Source of the DNA: Leucobacter chromiiresistens
Lineage (GTDB): Bacteria; Actinomycetota; Actinomycetes; Actinomycetales; Microbacteriaceae
DNA: 60,203 bases
Reading direction: 5' to 3'
Assembly (NCBI RefSeq): GCF_001477055.1
Contig: NZ_LDRK01000040.1
Location: forward strand, 1-60,203
Within the stretch, counting starts at the first letter, position 1. Every line of letters starts with the position of its first letter. The translations under genes were made by a program, and so were the position numbers. The notes beneath the pieces are model-generated. The model was not told the DNA's origin and did not search any database. It saw only the letters and a program-made list of their open reading frames with translations. Shown here piece after piece: positions 48,378-57,906 of the stretch.

Positions 48378-49358
48378 GTGCTGTCTACCCCCGAGGTCAA
48401 GAGCGAACTCGTGCGATTCCCGGTGCAGAGCACCGGCGAACGCATCGCCGAGGTCGCGACGATCCTCCGTCTTGCAGGCGGGCTGCACACCATCTCCGGC
48501 CGTATCGCCCTGGAAGCCGAGCTCCACACCCCGCAGATCGTGCAGCGGGTGCGCAAGGATCTCGCCGAGCTGTACGGCATCCGCTCGGATGCGAAGCAGC
48601 TGCCCCCGTCGAGCACCCGCCCCGGCGCTCCCCAGTTCCTCGTCCGCGTGCTCGACGGCGAAACGCTCGCTCGTCAGCTCGGGCTCCTCGACCAGCGCCG
48701 TCGGCAGATCCGCGGATTGCCGAACCGGCTCACGACCGGCGCCCCGGCGGAGCTCGCGGCCATCTGGCGGGGGGCGTTCCTCGCCCGCGGCGGTCTCACC
48801 GCGCCCGGGCGGTCCGCGAACCTCGAGATCGTCTGCCCGAGCAACGAGGTCGCGATGGCGCTCGTCGGAGCGGCCAGCCGCATCGGCGTCGACGCGAAGA
48901 GCCGCGAGATCCGCGGACAGCACAAGGTGCTCATCCGCGACAGCGAGGCGATCAGCGAGATGCTCGGCCTCATGGGCGCGCAGCAGGCCCGCACGAGCTG
49001 GGACGAGCTGCGCCGCGCGCGGGAGACCCGAGCCACCGCGAACCGCCTCGTCAACTTCGACGACGCGAATCTGCGCCGCTCGGCACAGGCGTCGGTGGCG
49101 GCGTGCGCTCGCGTGGAACGCGCCATGGAGATCCTGGGCGACAGTATTCCCGAGCACCTGCGGTACGCGGGCGAGCTCCGGCTGACGCACCGCGAGGCGA
49201 GCCTCGACGACCTCGGCGCCCGCGCCGAACCGCCGCTCACCAAGGATGCGGTCGCGGGCCGGATCCGGCGACTGCTGGCGATGGCCGACAAGGAGGCGGA
49301 GCTGCGCGGCGTGCCCGGCACCGAGGCCAGCCTCCCCGAGGAGCTCGACCGGATTTAG
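48378..49358 (+). CDS. whiA: Sporulation/division regulator WhiA
   Basis: A 326-residue DNA-binding protein with an N-terminal LAGLIDADG-homing-endonuclease-like fold (EIATILRLAGGLHTISGR-like start and AAIWRGAFLARGGLTAPGRSANLEIVC) that has lost nuclease residues. The C-terminal helix-turn-helix (LTHREASLDDLGARAEPPLTKDAVAGRIRRLL) binds promoters. In Streptomyces it works with WhiB to switch on septation genes; in non-sporulating relatives it supports cell division. GAAAGGA precedes the GTG start. The usual rapZ-yvcK-whiA order lacks yvcK here. Confidence 0.95.
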   Translation: MLSTPEVKSELVRFPVQSTGERIAEVATILRLAGGLHTISGRIALEAELHTPQIVQRVRKDLAELYGIRSDAKQLPPSSTRPGAPQFLVRVLDGETLARQLGLLDQRRRQIRGLPNRLTTGAPAELAAIWRGAFLARGGLTAPGRSANLEIVCPSNEVAMALVGAASRIGVDAKSREIRGQHKVLIRDSEAISEMLGLMGAQQARTSWDELRRARETRATANRLVNFDDANLRRSAQASVAACARVERAMEILGDSIPEHLRYAGELRLTHREASLDDLGARAEPPLTKDAVAGRIRRLLAMADKEAELRGVPGTEASLPEELDRI

Positions 49359-49474
49359 CGGGTGGCGAACAGGGCGGCGGCGTCGGGCGACGTGCGCCGC
49401 CTTTTCCCACCGCGGGCAGGAGTCGCGCCATAGACTGAAGCCGACAACTGTTCACCGAGAGATTGGATCGCCAC

Positions 49475-50092
49475 ATGGCCGCCTACTCACTTCCCGAGCT
49501 TCCTTATGATTACGCTGCTCTCGAGCCGCACATCAGCGGCAAGATCATGCAGTTGCACCACGACAAGCATCACCAGGCGTACGTGACCGGGGCCAACACC
49601 GCGCTCGAGCAGCTGGCCGAGGCTCGCGAGTCGGGTAACCTCGCCTCCGTGAACAAGCTGGAGAAGGACCTCGCGTTCAACCTCGGCGGTCACGTCAACC
49701 ACACGATCTTCTGGAACAACCTCTCGCCCGAGGGCGGCGGACGCCCGGAGGGCGAGCTCGCTGCAGCGATCGACGAGTTCTTCGGCGGCTTCGAGAAGTT
49801 CCAGGAGCACTTCACGGCGACGGCACTCGGCGTGCAGGGGTCGGGTTGGGCCGTGCTCGCATGGGATGCGCTCGGTCAGCGCCCGAACATCGTCCAGCTC
49901 TTCGACCAGCAGGGCAACCTCCCCGCAGGGACGATTCCGCTCCTGCAGCTCGACGTCTGGGAGCACGCCTACTACCTCGACTACCTCAACGTGCGCGCCG
50001 ACTACGTCAAGGCGTTCTGGAATATCGCGAACTGGCAGGACGTGGCGCGCCGCTTCGAGGCCGCTCGCTCGCAGACGCCCGGCCTGATCTGA
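49475..50092 (+). CDS. sodA: Superoxide dismutase (Mn/Fe family)
   Basis: A 205-residue cytoplasmic Mn/Fe superoxide dismutase. Metal ligands are His28 ([13 protein letters not shown]), His76 (NHTIFWNNL), Asp160 and His164 ([11 protein letters not shown]). [18 protein letters not shown] is typical of the Mn-type branch, but metal choice cannot be fixed by sequence alone. I prefer ATG 49475 ([13 protein letters not shown]) to the earlier in-frame GTG-type start. TAGACT at 49431-49436 is a likely -10. It sits between whiA and pgk, where gap is often found. Confidence 0.96.
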   Translation: MAAYSLPELPYDYAALEPHISGKIMQLHHDKHHQAYVTGANTALEQLAEARESGNLASVNKLEKDLAFNLGGHVNHTIFWNNLSPEGGGRPEGELAAAIDEFFGGFEKFQEHFTATALGVQGSGWAVLAWDALGQRPNIVQLFDQQGNLPAGTIPLLQLDVWEHAYYLDYLNVRADYVKAFWNIANWQDVARRFEAARSQTPGLI

Positions 50093-50120
50093 TTCCGCAC
50101 CTCGAGGAGCCCACCTTTCC

Positions 50121-51323
50121 ATGCGCACCATAGAATCACTCGGGTCGCTGCAGTCGAAGACGGTCATCGTCCGCTGCGATCTGAACGTTCCCCTGAGCGA
50201 CGGCGTCATCTCCGATGACGGCCGGATCCGAGCCTCGCTGACCACGATCCGCGAATTGCGGGACGCGGGCGCGAAGCTCGTGCTCATCAGCCACCTCGGA
50301 CGCCCGAAGGGCGAGCCGGACGCGCAGTACTCGCTGCGGCCGGTCGCCGAGCGCATGAGTGAACTCCTCGGGGCGCCGGTGGGCTTCGTCGACGAGACGC
50401 TGGGCGATGCGGCTTCGGCCGCGGTCGCCCAGCTCTCCGACGGGGAGGTGGTGCTGCTCGAGAACCTGCGGTTCAACGCCGCGGAGACGAGCAAGGATCC
50501 GAGCGAGCGCCGAGCATTCGCCGGCGATCTCGCGGAGCTCGGTGACGCCCTCGTGTCGGACGGCTTCGGCGTCGTCCACCGCCAGCAGGCGAGCGTGTAC
50601 GAGCTCGCGCAGCTGCTGCCGAGCGCCGCCGGCCGCCTCGTCGCAGCCGAGCTCGACGTGCTGCAGCGTCTGACCGCCGACGCGGCGCGTCCGTACACCG
50701 TCGTGCTCGGCGGGTCGAAGGTCTCCGACAAGCTCGGCGTGATCTCGCATCTGATCGAGCGCGTCGACACGCTCCTGATCGGTGGGGGAATGGTGTTCAC
50801 CTTCCTCGCCGCGCAGGGGCACGCGGTGGCGTCGAGCCTGCTGGAGTCGGATCAGATCGACACGGTGCGCGGATACCTGGACGATGCGGAGCGCCGCGGC
50901 GTGCGCATCGTGCTGCCGAGCGATATCGTCGTCGCCGAGAAGTTCGCGGCCGATGCCCGGCACGAGGTGGTCGCGGCGGACGCCATCGAGTCGTCGCAGT
51001 TCGGCTCAGCCGGCCTCGGCCTCGACATCGGCCCCCGATCGGCCGAGACGTTCGCCTCCGCGATCGCCGAGTCGGAGACGGTGTTCTGGAACGGGCCCAT
51101 GGGCGTGTTCGAGCTCGACGCGTTCGCCGGGGGAACCCGCACCGTCGCGCGCGCGCTCACGGAGACCCACGCCTTCACCGTGGTGGGAGGCGGGGATTCG
51201 GCAGCCGCCGTGCGCGCCCTCGGCTTCTCCGACGACCAGTTCGGCCACATCTCGACCGGCGGCGGTGCGAGTCTCGAATATCTGGAGGGCAAGTCGCTGC
51301 CCGGACTGGAGGTACTGTCATGA
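50121..51323 (+). CDS. pgk: Phosphoglycerate kinase
   Basis: A 400-residue glycolytic kinase making ATP from 1,3-bisphosphoglycerate. [14 protein letters not shown] (residues 15-28) binds the substrate, HLGRPKG and LLENLRFN follow, and the nucleotide side carries [11 protein letters not shown] and [10 protein letters not shown], ending with the [13 protein letters not shown] loop. Length is standard. The gene starts 28 bp after sodA, possibly co-transcribed, and tpiA overlaps its stop (ATGA). gap is not in the cluster. Confidence 0.97.
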   Translation: MRTIESLGSLQSKTVIVRCDLNVPLSDGVISDDGRIRASLTTIRELRDAGAKLVLISHLGRPKGEPDAQYSLRPVAERMSELLGAPVGFVDETLGDAASAAVAQLSDGEVVLLENLRFNAAETSKDPSERRAFAGDLAELGDALVSDGFGVVHRQQASVYELAQLLPSAAGRLVAAELDVLQRLTADAARPYTVVLGGSKVSDKLGVISHLIERVDTLLIGGGMVFTFLAAQGHAVASSLLESDQIDTVRGYLDDAERRGVRIVLPSDIVVAEKFAADARHEVVAADAIESSQFGSAGLGLDIGPRSAETFASAIAESETVFWNGPMGVFELDAFAGGTRTVARALTETHAFTVVGGGDSAAAVRALGFSDDQFGHISTGGGASLEYLEGKSLPGLEVLS

Positions 51324-52156
51324 CCGATCAGCACGCTGCGCCCGCCGAGGCGCGTCAGCCGCTCCCGCTGACGGAGCGCACTCCGCTCATCGCGGGCAAC
51401 TGGAAGATGAACCTCGATCATCTGCAGGCCATCGCGCTCGTGCAGAAGCTCGCCTGGGGACTCGCCGACGTGCGCCACGACTTCTCTGCGGCGGAGGTCG
51501 CCGTGTTCCCGCCGTTCACCGATCTGCGCTCCGTGCAGACCCTGCTCGCCGCAGACAAGCTGTCGCTCACGCTCGGTGCGCAGGATGTCTCGCCGCACGA
51601 ATCGGGGGCGTACACCGGCGACATCTCAGCGGCGATGCTCGCGAAGCTCGACGTGACCTATGCGCTCGTCGGCCACTCGGAGCGGCGTCACGGCCACGGC
51701 GAGAGCGACGAGACGGTGGGGCGGAAAGCTCGCGCGGCGCAGGCCGCCGGCATGGTCCCCATGATCTGCGTCGGCGAGACCGCCGAGGACCTCGAGCAGC
51801 ACGGCGCTGCCGCGATCCCCGTGGCTCAGCTGACCGCGGCACTCGCCCACCTGCCGGAGGGCGCCGAGTTCGTCGTCGCGTACGAGCCGGTCTGGGCGAT
51901 CGGCAGCGGACAGGCGGCGACGCCGGAGCAGGCGCAGGAGGTCGCCCGCGCGCTGCGGGAGCATCTGCGCGATCTCGTCGGCGACGAGCGCGCCGCGCGC
52001 ACGCGCATTCTCTACGGCGGATCGGTCGCGAGTCAGAACATCGCGGGCTTCATGCGACAGCCCGATGTCGACGGTGCGCTGGTGGGCGGAGCGAGTCTCA
52101 AGGTCGACGAGTTCACCCGCATCATCCAGTTCCAGAAGCACGTGACGGCTGGCTGA
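51320..52156 (+). CDS. tpiA: Triose-phosphate isomerase
   Basis: A 278-residue TIM-barrel enzyme interconverting dihydroxyacetone phosphate and glyceraldehyde-3-phosphate. Catalytic residues lie in AGNWKMN (Lys29), ALVGHSERR (His) and [13 protein letters not shown] (Glu). The phosphate loop is [11 protein letters not shown] with LVGGASL. About 20 extra N-terminal residues precede the conserved start. The ATG overlaps the pgk stop by four bases, so the two are coupled. Confidence 0.97.
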   Translation: MTDQHAAPAEARQPLPLTERTPLIAGNWKMNLDHLQAIALVQKLAWGLADVRHDFSAAEVAVFPPFTDLRSVQTLLAADKLSLTLGAQDVSPHESGAYTGDISAAMLAKLDVTYALVGHSERRHGHGESDETVGRKARAAQAAGMVPMICVGETAEDLEQHGAAAIPVAQLTAALAHLPEGAEFVVAYEPVWAIGSGQAATPEQAQEVARALREHLRDLVGDERAARTRILYGGSVASQNIAGFMRQPDVDGALVGGASLKVDEFTRIIQFQKHVTAG

Positions 52157-52218
52157 TCCGGCTCCACGCTATACTGGTCGTTGGCCTCACGCGCCCGCGA
52201 CCTCGAAAGGTGCACTTC

Positions 52219-52467
52219 GTGCTCATTCTGAAGATCATTCTGCTCGTCATCCTGGTGATCACGAGTCTGCTGCTCACGCTGTTCATCCTGCTCCACAAGG
52301 GGCGCGGCGGAGGGCTCTCCGACATGTTCGGCGGAGGCGTCACCTCCAGCCTCGGGTCTTCCGGAGTCGCGGAGCGCAACCTGAACCGCATCACGATCGT
52401 CGTCTCCCTGATCTGGGCTGCTTCGATCGTCGCGCTCGGGCTCATCGCGCGCTTCTCGGTCGTCTGA
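52219..52467 (+). CDS. secG: Preprotein translocase subunit SecG
   Basis: An 82-residue small membrane protein with two hydrophobic helices (ILKIILLVILVITSLLLTLFILL and ITIVVSLIWAASIVALGLIA) joined by HKGRGGGLSDMFGGGVTSSLGSSGVAERNLNR, the conserved SecG loop. It stimulates SecYE-mediated export. The GTG start follows GAAAGG, and TATACT at 52170-52175 provides a promoter, so it is partly independent of tpiA. The pgk-tpiA-secG order is usual. Confidence 0.95.
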   Translation: MLILKIILLVILVITSLLLTLFILLHKGRGGGLSDMFGGGVTSSLGSSGVAERNLNRITIVVSLIWAASIVALGLIARFSVV

Positions 52468-52501
52468 ACGCGCACCCGATTCAGCAGTAGAAAGGCATTT
52501 C

Positions 52502-52867
52502 GTGGCAGGCAGTAACGCCATTCGTGGCGCCCGCGTCGGTTCCGGCCCCATGGGGGAGAAGGATCACGGCTCGCGGGCCGAACGCACGCAGATCTCCTAT
52601 TGGGATGCTCTCGGCAACGAGACGATCCGCTATTTCGCGGCGGATGTTCCCGAGGAGGAGATCCCGGAGCAGATCGATTCCCCGACGACGGGCCTCCCCG
52701 CGGGGCGCGATCGCGAGAACCCGCCGATGCTCCCGAAGAACGAGCCCTTCAAGACGCACCTCGCGTACGTTAAGGAGCGCCGCACGCCCGAGGAGGCGGA
52801 GGAGCTGCTCGAGGCGGCGCTGCAGAAGCTGCGCACCCGCCGCGGCACCGCGCGCAAGTCGGCGTAG
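52502..52867 (+). CDS. rbpA: RNA polymerase-binding protein RbpA
   Basis: A 121-residue actinobacterial transcription factor that binds the primary sigma factor and stabilises open complexes. The N-terminal tail reads IRGARVGSGPMG, the core TQISYWDALGNETIRYFAADVPEEEIPEQIDSPTTGLPAGRD, and the C-terminal sigma-interaction domain KTHLAYVKERRTPEEAEELLEAALQKLR. No cysteine is present, so it is of the zinc-free type, unlike some Streptomyces forms. GTG 52502 follows AGAAAGG. A strong hairpin ends the transcript. Confidence 0.94.
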   Translation: MAGSNAIRGARVGSGPMGEKDHGSRAERTQISYWDALGNETIRYFAADVPEEEIPEQIDSPTTGLPAGRDRENPPMLPKNEPFKTHLAYVKERRTPEEAEELLEAALQKLRTRRGTARKSA

Positions 52868-52879
52868 CGGATCAGTACA

Positions 52880-52921
52880 CGCAGAACGGCCCCGGGCGAT
52901 CGCGCCCGGGGCCGTTCTGCG
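52880..52921. terminator. Bidirectional terminator-like hairpin between rbpA and pgi
   Basis: A perfect 19-bp stem (arms begin CGCAGAACGG and end CCGTTCTGCG) with an ATCG loop, between convergent genes. There is no T-run on either side. It is the strongest simple hairpin I see in the window. Confidence 0.88.
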
Positions 52922-52933
52922 TATGCGCGGCTC

Positions 52934-54589
52934 TCAGGAGCCGAGAGCCGCCAGCGCCGCGTCGAGCTCGCGCACCGTCGCGGCAGGGTCGGGGCAGGCG
53001 AGCGCGAAGACGGGGCGCCCGCGCTCCGCGAGCACCGTCCGATCGCCGCGCGCCTGCGCCTCGATCAGGGCGTCGAAGCCGCGATCCGCGCCCGGAATGG
53101 GGAGCGACTCAGGGCCGGTCGCCGTGAGCTGCAGGAAGACCGCAGCGGCGGGTCCGCCCTTGTGCAGCTGGCCCGTCGAATGCAGGTAGCTCGGGCCCCA
53201 GCCGAGAGCGACGGGGAGACCGAGCACCTGCGCGAGACGGTCGCGGAACCGATCGAGCGGCTCCGCCTCCTCGCCGTGCGGATCGAGGTATGCCTGCAGC
53301 GACAGATACCCGGCACCGGCGGCCGCATCCCGGAGACGAGCGACAAGTGCGCCGGCATCCGCCACCTCGACGTCGTCGGGAACCGCGAGCAGTCGAGCGC
53401 CGGCGGCGGCGCGCAGCTCCGCGTCGTCGGCGTCCTCCGACGACGCGTCGCCGTCGAGCGCAGTGCGGGCCGCCACCTTCGCAGACTCCACATCCGGCTG
53501 GTTGAACGGGTCGATCTCCATCAGGCGTCCGAGCACCGCGGTGGCGACCTCCCACGTGAGCAGCTGCGCCCCGAGACCGCCGGCGACGGCGATGGCCGCG
53601 CCGGTCGGCCCCGAAACGTCATCCGTCGCGTCGCCCGCGCCGGCATCCGCATTCGCGGGCGCATCGGAGAGTTCCACGGTCACGACGCTCTCCGGCACAC
53701 GCTCGAACTCGGGGGCATCCGCGTCGAGCGCGATCGGGAGCACGCCCCGACCGTCCTTGCCGGTCGATTCGGCCACCAGCTGCTCGATCCAGCGCCCGAG
53801 ACCCCACGACGCCGAACGGTCCTCGCGCACCGCGAGCACGAATCGGCGCGGCAACCCGGCACCGAGCGCAGACGCCAGGCGCAGGGCCGGGTTCGCCGCA
53901 TCATCGGCGGCGACCGCCGAGCGCACACCCTCGGCATCCGCGAGCAACCGGCGCAGATCCGCGCCCGCCAAGCCGGCGGGCACGAGCCCGAACGCGGTGA
54001 GCGCCGAGAAGCGCCCGCCGACGTTCGGGTCGGCCGTGAAGACGCGCCGGCCCGCCGCGCGAGACTCCTCGTCGAGTGGGGATCCGGGATCCGTCACGAT
54101 CACGATGCGCTGCGACGGCTCGATCCCGGCAACGCGGAAGGCGTCCGAAAAGGCGGCCAGATGGCTGCGCGTCTCGATCGTTCCGCCCGACTTCGAGCTC
54201 ACGACGACCGCGGTACGCGAGAGATCGCCCGACAGCGCGCGCCGCACCACATCGGGGTGCGTCGAGTCGATCATCGTGAGATCGACACCGCTCCACCGCG
54301 TGATGACGGCCGGCGCCAGACTCGATCCGCCCATCCCGCAGAGCACGATCCGATCGACGCCGGTCTCGCGCAGCTCGGCCCGCAGGCTCTCGATCTCCGG
54401 GATCAATCGCTCCGCGTCCGCGGCGACATCGGTCCAGCCGAGACGGATCGCGGCCTCGTCGGCGGCGTCGGCGCCCCACAGCGACGCATCATGCGCGAAG
54501 ATGCGGCTGGCGACGCGATCCTCGACCAATCCGGCGACGGCCGCCTCCGCGTCGCGCAGGCCCCCGTCCACCGCGACCTGCAGCGCCAT
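52934..54589 (-). CDS. pgi: Glucose-6-phosphate isomerase
   Basis: A 551-residue SIS-domain isomerase interconverting glucose-6-phosphate and fructose-6-phosphate. The first SIS motif, VLCGMGGSSLAPAVI, is followed by VVSSKSGGTIETRSHL and IVTDPGSPLDE. Later regions include GGRFSALTAFGLVPAGL and the second half EIDPFNQPDVESAK and PSYLHSTGQLHKGGP. This arrangement is the actinobacterial Pgi that sits in the tkt-tal cluster. It starts two bases after the tal stop, so it is coupled. Confidence 0.93.
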   Translation of the reverse strand: MALQVAVDGGLRDAEAAVAGLVEDRVASRIFAHDASLWGADAADEAAIRLGWTDVAADAERLIPEIESLRAELRETGVDRIVLCGMGGSSLAPAVITRWSGVDLTMIDSTHPDVVRRALSGDLSRTAVVVSSKSGGTIETRSHLAAFSDAFRVAGIEPSQRIVIVTDPGSPLDEESRAAGRRVFTADPNVGGRFSALTAFGLVPAGLAGADLRRLLADAEGVRSAVAADDAANPALRLASALGAGLPRRFVLAVREDRSASWGLGRWIEQLVAESTGKDGRGVLPIALDADAPEFERVPESVVTVELSDAPANADAGAGDATDDVSGPTGAAIAVAGGLGAQLLTWEVATAVLGRLMEIDPFNQPDVESAKVAARTALDGDASSEDADDAELRAAAGARLLAVPDDVEVADAGALVARLRDAAAGAGYLSLQAYLDPHGEEAEPLDRFRDRLAQVLGLPVALGWGPSYLHSTGQLHKGGPAAAVFLQLTATGPESLPIPGADRGFDALIEAQARGDRTVLAERGRPVFALACPDPAATVRELDAALAALGS

Positions 54590-54591
54590 GA

Positions 54592-55701
54592 TCAGCGCGC
54601 CTCTCGGAGCGCATGCTCGACGGTGCCGAGCAGCTCGGACCAAGAGGCGTCGAACTTCTGGAGCCCCTCCTGCTCGAGCAGCTCCGTGACCTCCGCGTAA
54701 TCGACGCCGAGCGCGTCGATCGCGTTGAGCACCTGGTTCGACTCGAGGTACGCACCCGTGACCGTGTCGCCGGGAACGTGGCCGTGGTCGGCGAACGCCT
54801 GGAGCGTCGCCTCCGGCATCGTGTTCACGGTGTTCGGAGCGATGAGGCCCGTCACGTACGCCGTGTCGACGAGCGCCGGATCCTTCACCCCGGTCGACGC
54901 CCACAGCGGTCGCTGCGGGTTGGCGCCCAGCCCGATGAGGAAGCGCGCGCGCTCCGTGTCGAACGATTGCTCGAACACCTCGTAGGCGAGACGCGCGTTC
55001 GCGATCCCCGCCTGCCCGGTCAGTGCGAGCGCTTCGGGGGTCCCGATCTCGCGCAGGCGACGATCGACCTCCGAGTCGACGCGCGAGACGAAGAAGGAGG
55101 CGACCGAGTGGATCGTCGACAGATCGATGCCCGCAGCACGAGCGCGCTCGAGGCCCGCGAGGTACGCGTTGATCACCTGGCGGTACCGCTCGAGACTGAA
55201 GATGAGCGTGACGTTCACGCTGATGCCCGCCGCAATGGTCTCGGTGATCGCGTCGAGCCCCTCGACGGTCGCCGGGATCTTGATCATGGCATTCGGGCGG
55301 TCGACGCGCGCCCACAGCTGACGCGCCTGCTCGGCCGTTCCAGCGGTGTCGCGGGCGAGGCCGGGCTCGACCTCGATCGACACCCGACCGTCGCGGCCCT
55401 CGGTCGCGGCGTACACGCCGGCGAGCAGATCGCACGCGTCCGCGACGTCCGCCGTCGTGAGCTCCACGATCGCCGCATCGACGTCGAGGCCGCGCGATGC
55501 GGCGTCGGCGAGGCGTTCTCCGTAACCGTCACCGCCGCCGATCGCGTTCGCGAAGATGGTCGGGTTCGTGGTGACTCCGACGACGTTGAGCGTCTCGACC
55601 AGCTCGGCGAGCTCGCCGCTCTCGAGTCGACGGCGCGACAGGTCGTCGAGCCAGATGCTGACGCCGGCCTCGCTGAGAGCGGAGGTGTGGGGATTTGTCA
55701 T
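54592..55701 (-). CDS. tal: Transaldolase
   Basis: A 369-residue TIM-barrel enzyme of the non-oxidative pentose phosphate pathway that moves a dihydroxyacetone unit. The Schiff-base lysine is Lys141 in [24 protein letters not shown] is the N-terminal signature, and [17 protein letters not shown] is the second. Length matches the actinobacterial type that runs with tkt and pgi. It lies 29 bp after tkt with AAAGGA before the ATG. Confidence 0.96.
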   Translation of the reverse strand: MTNPHTSALSEAGVSIWLDDLSRRRLESGELAELVETLNVVGVTTNPTIFANAIGGGDGYGERLADAASRGLDVDAAIVELTTADVADACDLLAGVYAATEGRDGRVSIEVEPGLARDTAGTAEQARQLWARVDRPNAMIKIPATVEGLDAITETIAAGISVNVTLIFSLERYRQVINAYLAGLERARAAGIDLSTIHSVASFFVSRVDSEVDRRLREIGTPEALALTGQAGIANARLAYEVFEQSFDTERARFLIGLGANPQRPLWASTGVKDPALVDTAYVTGLIAPNTVNTMPEATLQAFADHGHVPGDTVTGAYLESNQVLNAIDALGVDYAEVTELLEQEGLQKFDASWSELLGTVEHALREAR

Positions 55702-55730
55702 CGTGCGATGATCCTTTCAGAGAGGCGAGT

Positions 55731-57818
55731 TCAGGCCGCGAGCGACTCGTGCGCGGCCGCGACGACCGCGTCGGTCGTGATCCCGAACTCGCGGAAGAGC
55801 GTCTGGTAGTCGGCGGAGGCGCCGAAGTGCTCGATGGAGACGGAGCGGCCGCGATCGCCCACGATACGGTCCCAGCCGAGCGACAGGCCGGCTTCGACGC
55901 TCACACGAGCGGTGACCGACCGGGGGAGCACGCTCTCGCGGTACTCGTCGGTCTGCTCCGCGAACCACTCGAGGCTCGGCGCCGAGACGACGCGCGCGCC
56001 CACGCCCTCCGCGGCGAGCCGCTCGCGCGCCTCGACGGCGAGCTGCACCTCCGACCCGGTCGCGATCAGCAGCACATCCGTCGTGCCGGTCGGGGAGTCG
56101 GCGAGCACGTACGCCCCGCGGCGCACGCCCTCCGCTGCCTGTTCGGCCGTCGCGAAGTCGCCTCCGCGCGGCAGCACCGGCACGTTCTGCCGTGTCAGCG
56201 CGAGCCCCGCCGGGCCCGCGGTGCGGGTGAGGATCTCATGCCAGGCGATCGCGGTCTCGTTCGCGTCGGCCGGGCGCACCACCGCCAGGTTCGGGATCGC
56301 GCGGAGCGTGGCGAGCTGCTCGATCGGCTGATGCGTCGGGCCGTCCTCGCCGAGGGCGACCGAGTCATGGGTCCAGACGAAGATGGACGGGACGTTCATG
56401 AGCGCCGCGAGGCGCACCGCCGGCCGCATGTAGTCGCTGAAGATGAGGAACGTGCCGCCGTAGCTGCGCGTCTTGCCATGCAGCTGGATGCCGTTGAGAA
56501 TCGCGCCCATCGCGTGCTCGCGGATGCCGAAGTGCAGCACGCGGCCGTAGGGGTCGCCCTGCCAGGTGCTCGTCGACCGCTCGGCGGGAACGAAGGACGG
56601 CACGTTCGGGATCGTCGTGTTGTTCGATCCGGCGAGATCCGCCGATCCGCCCCACAGCTCCGGCATCACCGGCCCGAGCGCGGCGAGCACCTTGCCGCTC
56701 GCCGAACGCGTCGCCACGCTGTCGCCCGGTGCGAACTCCGGCAGCACGTCGAGCGCCTCGGGCGGCAGCTGCCGCGACTCGACGCGATCGAAGAGCGCCT
56801 TGCGATCCGGATTCGACGCAGCCCAGGCGTCGAACCGGGCCTGCCACGCGGCGCGCTTCTCCGCTCCGCGCTGCACGGCGGCGCGGGTGTGCGCGATCAC
56901 CTCGGGGGCGACCGCGAAGTGCTCCTCGGGATCGAAGCCGAGCGCCGTCTTCAGGCCTGCGAGCTCCTCGGCTCCCAGCTTCGCGCCGTGAATGCCGCCC
57001 GTGTTCTGCTTGCCGGGGGAGGGCCAGCCGATGATCGTCTTCACGATGATGAGCGACGGCTTCGCCGTCTCCGCCTGCGCGGCCTCGATCGCGGCGTGCA
57101 GCTCGGCGACGTCCTCGACGTACTCGCCGGACTTCTTCCAGTCGACCTCGATGACCTGCCAGCCGTACGCCTCGTAGCGCTTCTTGACGTCCTCCGAGTA
57201 CGAGATGTCCGTGTCGTCCTCGATGGAGATCTGATTGGAATCGTAGATCGCGATGAGGTTGCCCAGCTCCTGGTGGCCCGCGAGCGAGGAGGCCTCGCTC
57301 GTCACGCCCTCCTGCAGGTCGCCGTCGCCCGCCACCACGTACACGAAGTGGTCGAACGGGCTCGTGCCCGGCGCGGCCTCGGGATCGAAGAGCCCGCGCT
57401 CGTAGCGCGCCGCGTACGCGAAGCCCACTGCGGAGGCGAGGCCCTGCCCGAGGGGGCCGGTGGTGATCTCCACGCCGTCGGTGTGGCCGTACTCCGGGTG
57501 ACCGGGCGTCTTCGAACCCCACGTGCGCAGCGCCTGCAGATCCTCGAGCTCCAAGCCGTAGCCACCGAGGTAGAGCTGCACGTACTGCGTCAGCGAGGAG
57601 TGGCCGACCGAGAGGATGAAACGGTCGCGCCCGACCCAGTGCGGATCGGCCGGATCATGGCGCATCACCTTCTGATGCAGCAGATACGAGACCGGCGCGA
57701 GGCTGATCGCCGTTCCCGGGTGACCGTTGCCCACCTTCTCCACGGCATCGGCCGCGAGTACCCGCGCGGTGTCGACCGCGCGATCGTCGAGTTCATCCCA
57801 CTGCAGTTCGTTCGCCAA
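55731..57818 (-). CDS. tkt: Transketolase
   Basis: A 695-residue thiamine-diphosphate enzyme transferring two-carbon units. The N-terminus has [18 protein letters not shown], the ThDP motif is [35 protein letters not shown], and the C-terminal half has [27 protein letters not shown] 57818 is the best start, with GAAAGGAA eight bases upstream; no ATG or GTG lies nearby in frame. TAAGAT at 57874-57879 on the minus strand is a likely -10. It is divergent from ctaB, a conserved arrangement. Confidence 0.96.
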   Translation of the reverse strand: MANELQWDELDDRAVDTARVLAADAVEKVGNGHPGTAISLAPVSYLLHQKVMRHDPADPHWVGRDRFILSVGHSSLTQYVQLYLGGYGLELEDLQALRTWGSKTPGHPEYGHTDGVEITTGPLGQGLASAVGFAYAARYERGLFDPEAAPGTSPFDHFVYVVAGDGDLQEGVTSEASSLAGHQELGNLIAIYDSNQISIEDDTDISYSEDVKKRYEAYGWQVIEVDWKKSGEYVEDVAELHAAIEAAQAETAKPSLIIVKTIIGWPSPGKQNTGGIHGAKLGAEELAGLKTALGFDPEEHFAVAPEVIAHTRAAVQRGAEKRAAWQARFDAWAASNPDRKALFDRVESRQLPPEALDVLPEFAPGDSVATRSASGKVLAALGPVMPELWGGSADLAGSNNTTIPNVPSFVPAERSTSTWQGDPYGRVLHFGIREHAMGAILNGIQLHGKTRSYGGTFLIFSDYMRPAVRLAALMNVPSIFVWTHDSVALGEDGPTHQPIEQLATLRAIPNLAVVRPADANETAIAWHEILTRTAGPAGLALTRQNVPVLPRGGDFATAEQAAEGVRRGAYVLADSPTGTTDVLLIATGSEVQLAVEARERLAAEGVGARVVSAPSLEWFAEQTDEYRESVLPRSVTARVSVEAGLSLGWDRIVGDRGRSVSIEHFGASADYQTLFREFGITTDAVVAAAHESLAA

Positions 57819-57906
57819 GACGTTCCTTTCCGGCTGAATGCGGGAGAACGCCGCCCTGGCGCACCCCCGAACAATCTTATCCAACGGCGGGGTACCATAG
57901 AAGGCG

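Noticed and set aside
50571-50595. HRQQAS in phosphoglycerate kinase in place of HRAHAS (possible loss of a basic-patch histidine)
   Set aside because: I recall HRKQAS-type variants as usual in actinobacterial Pgk, and all other active-site motifs are intact.
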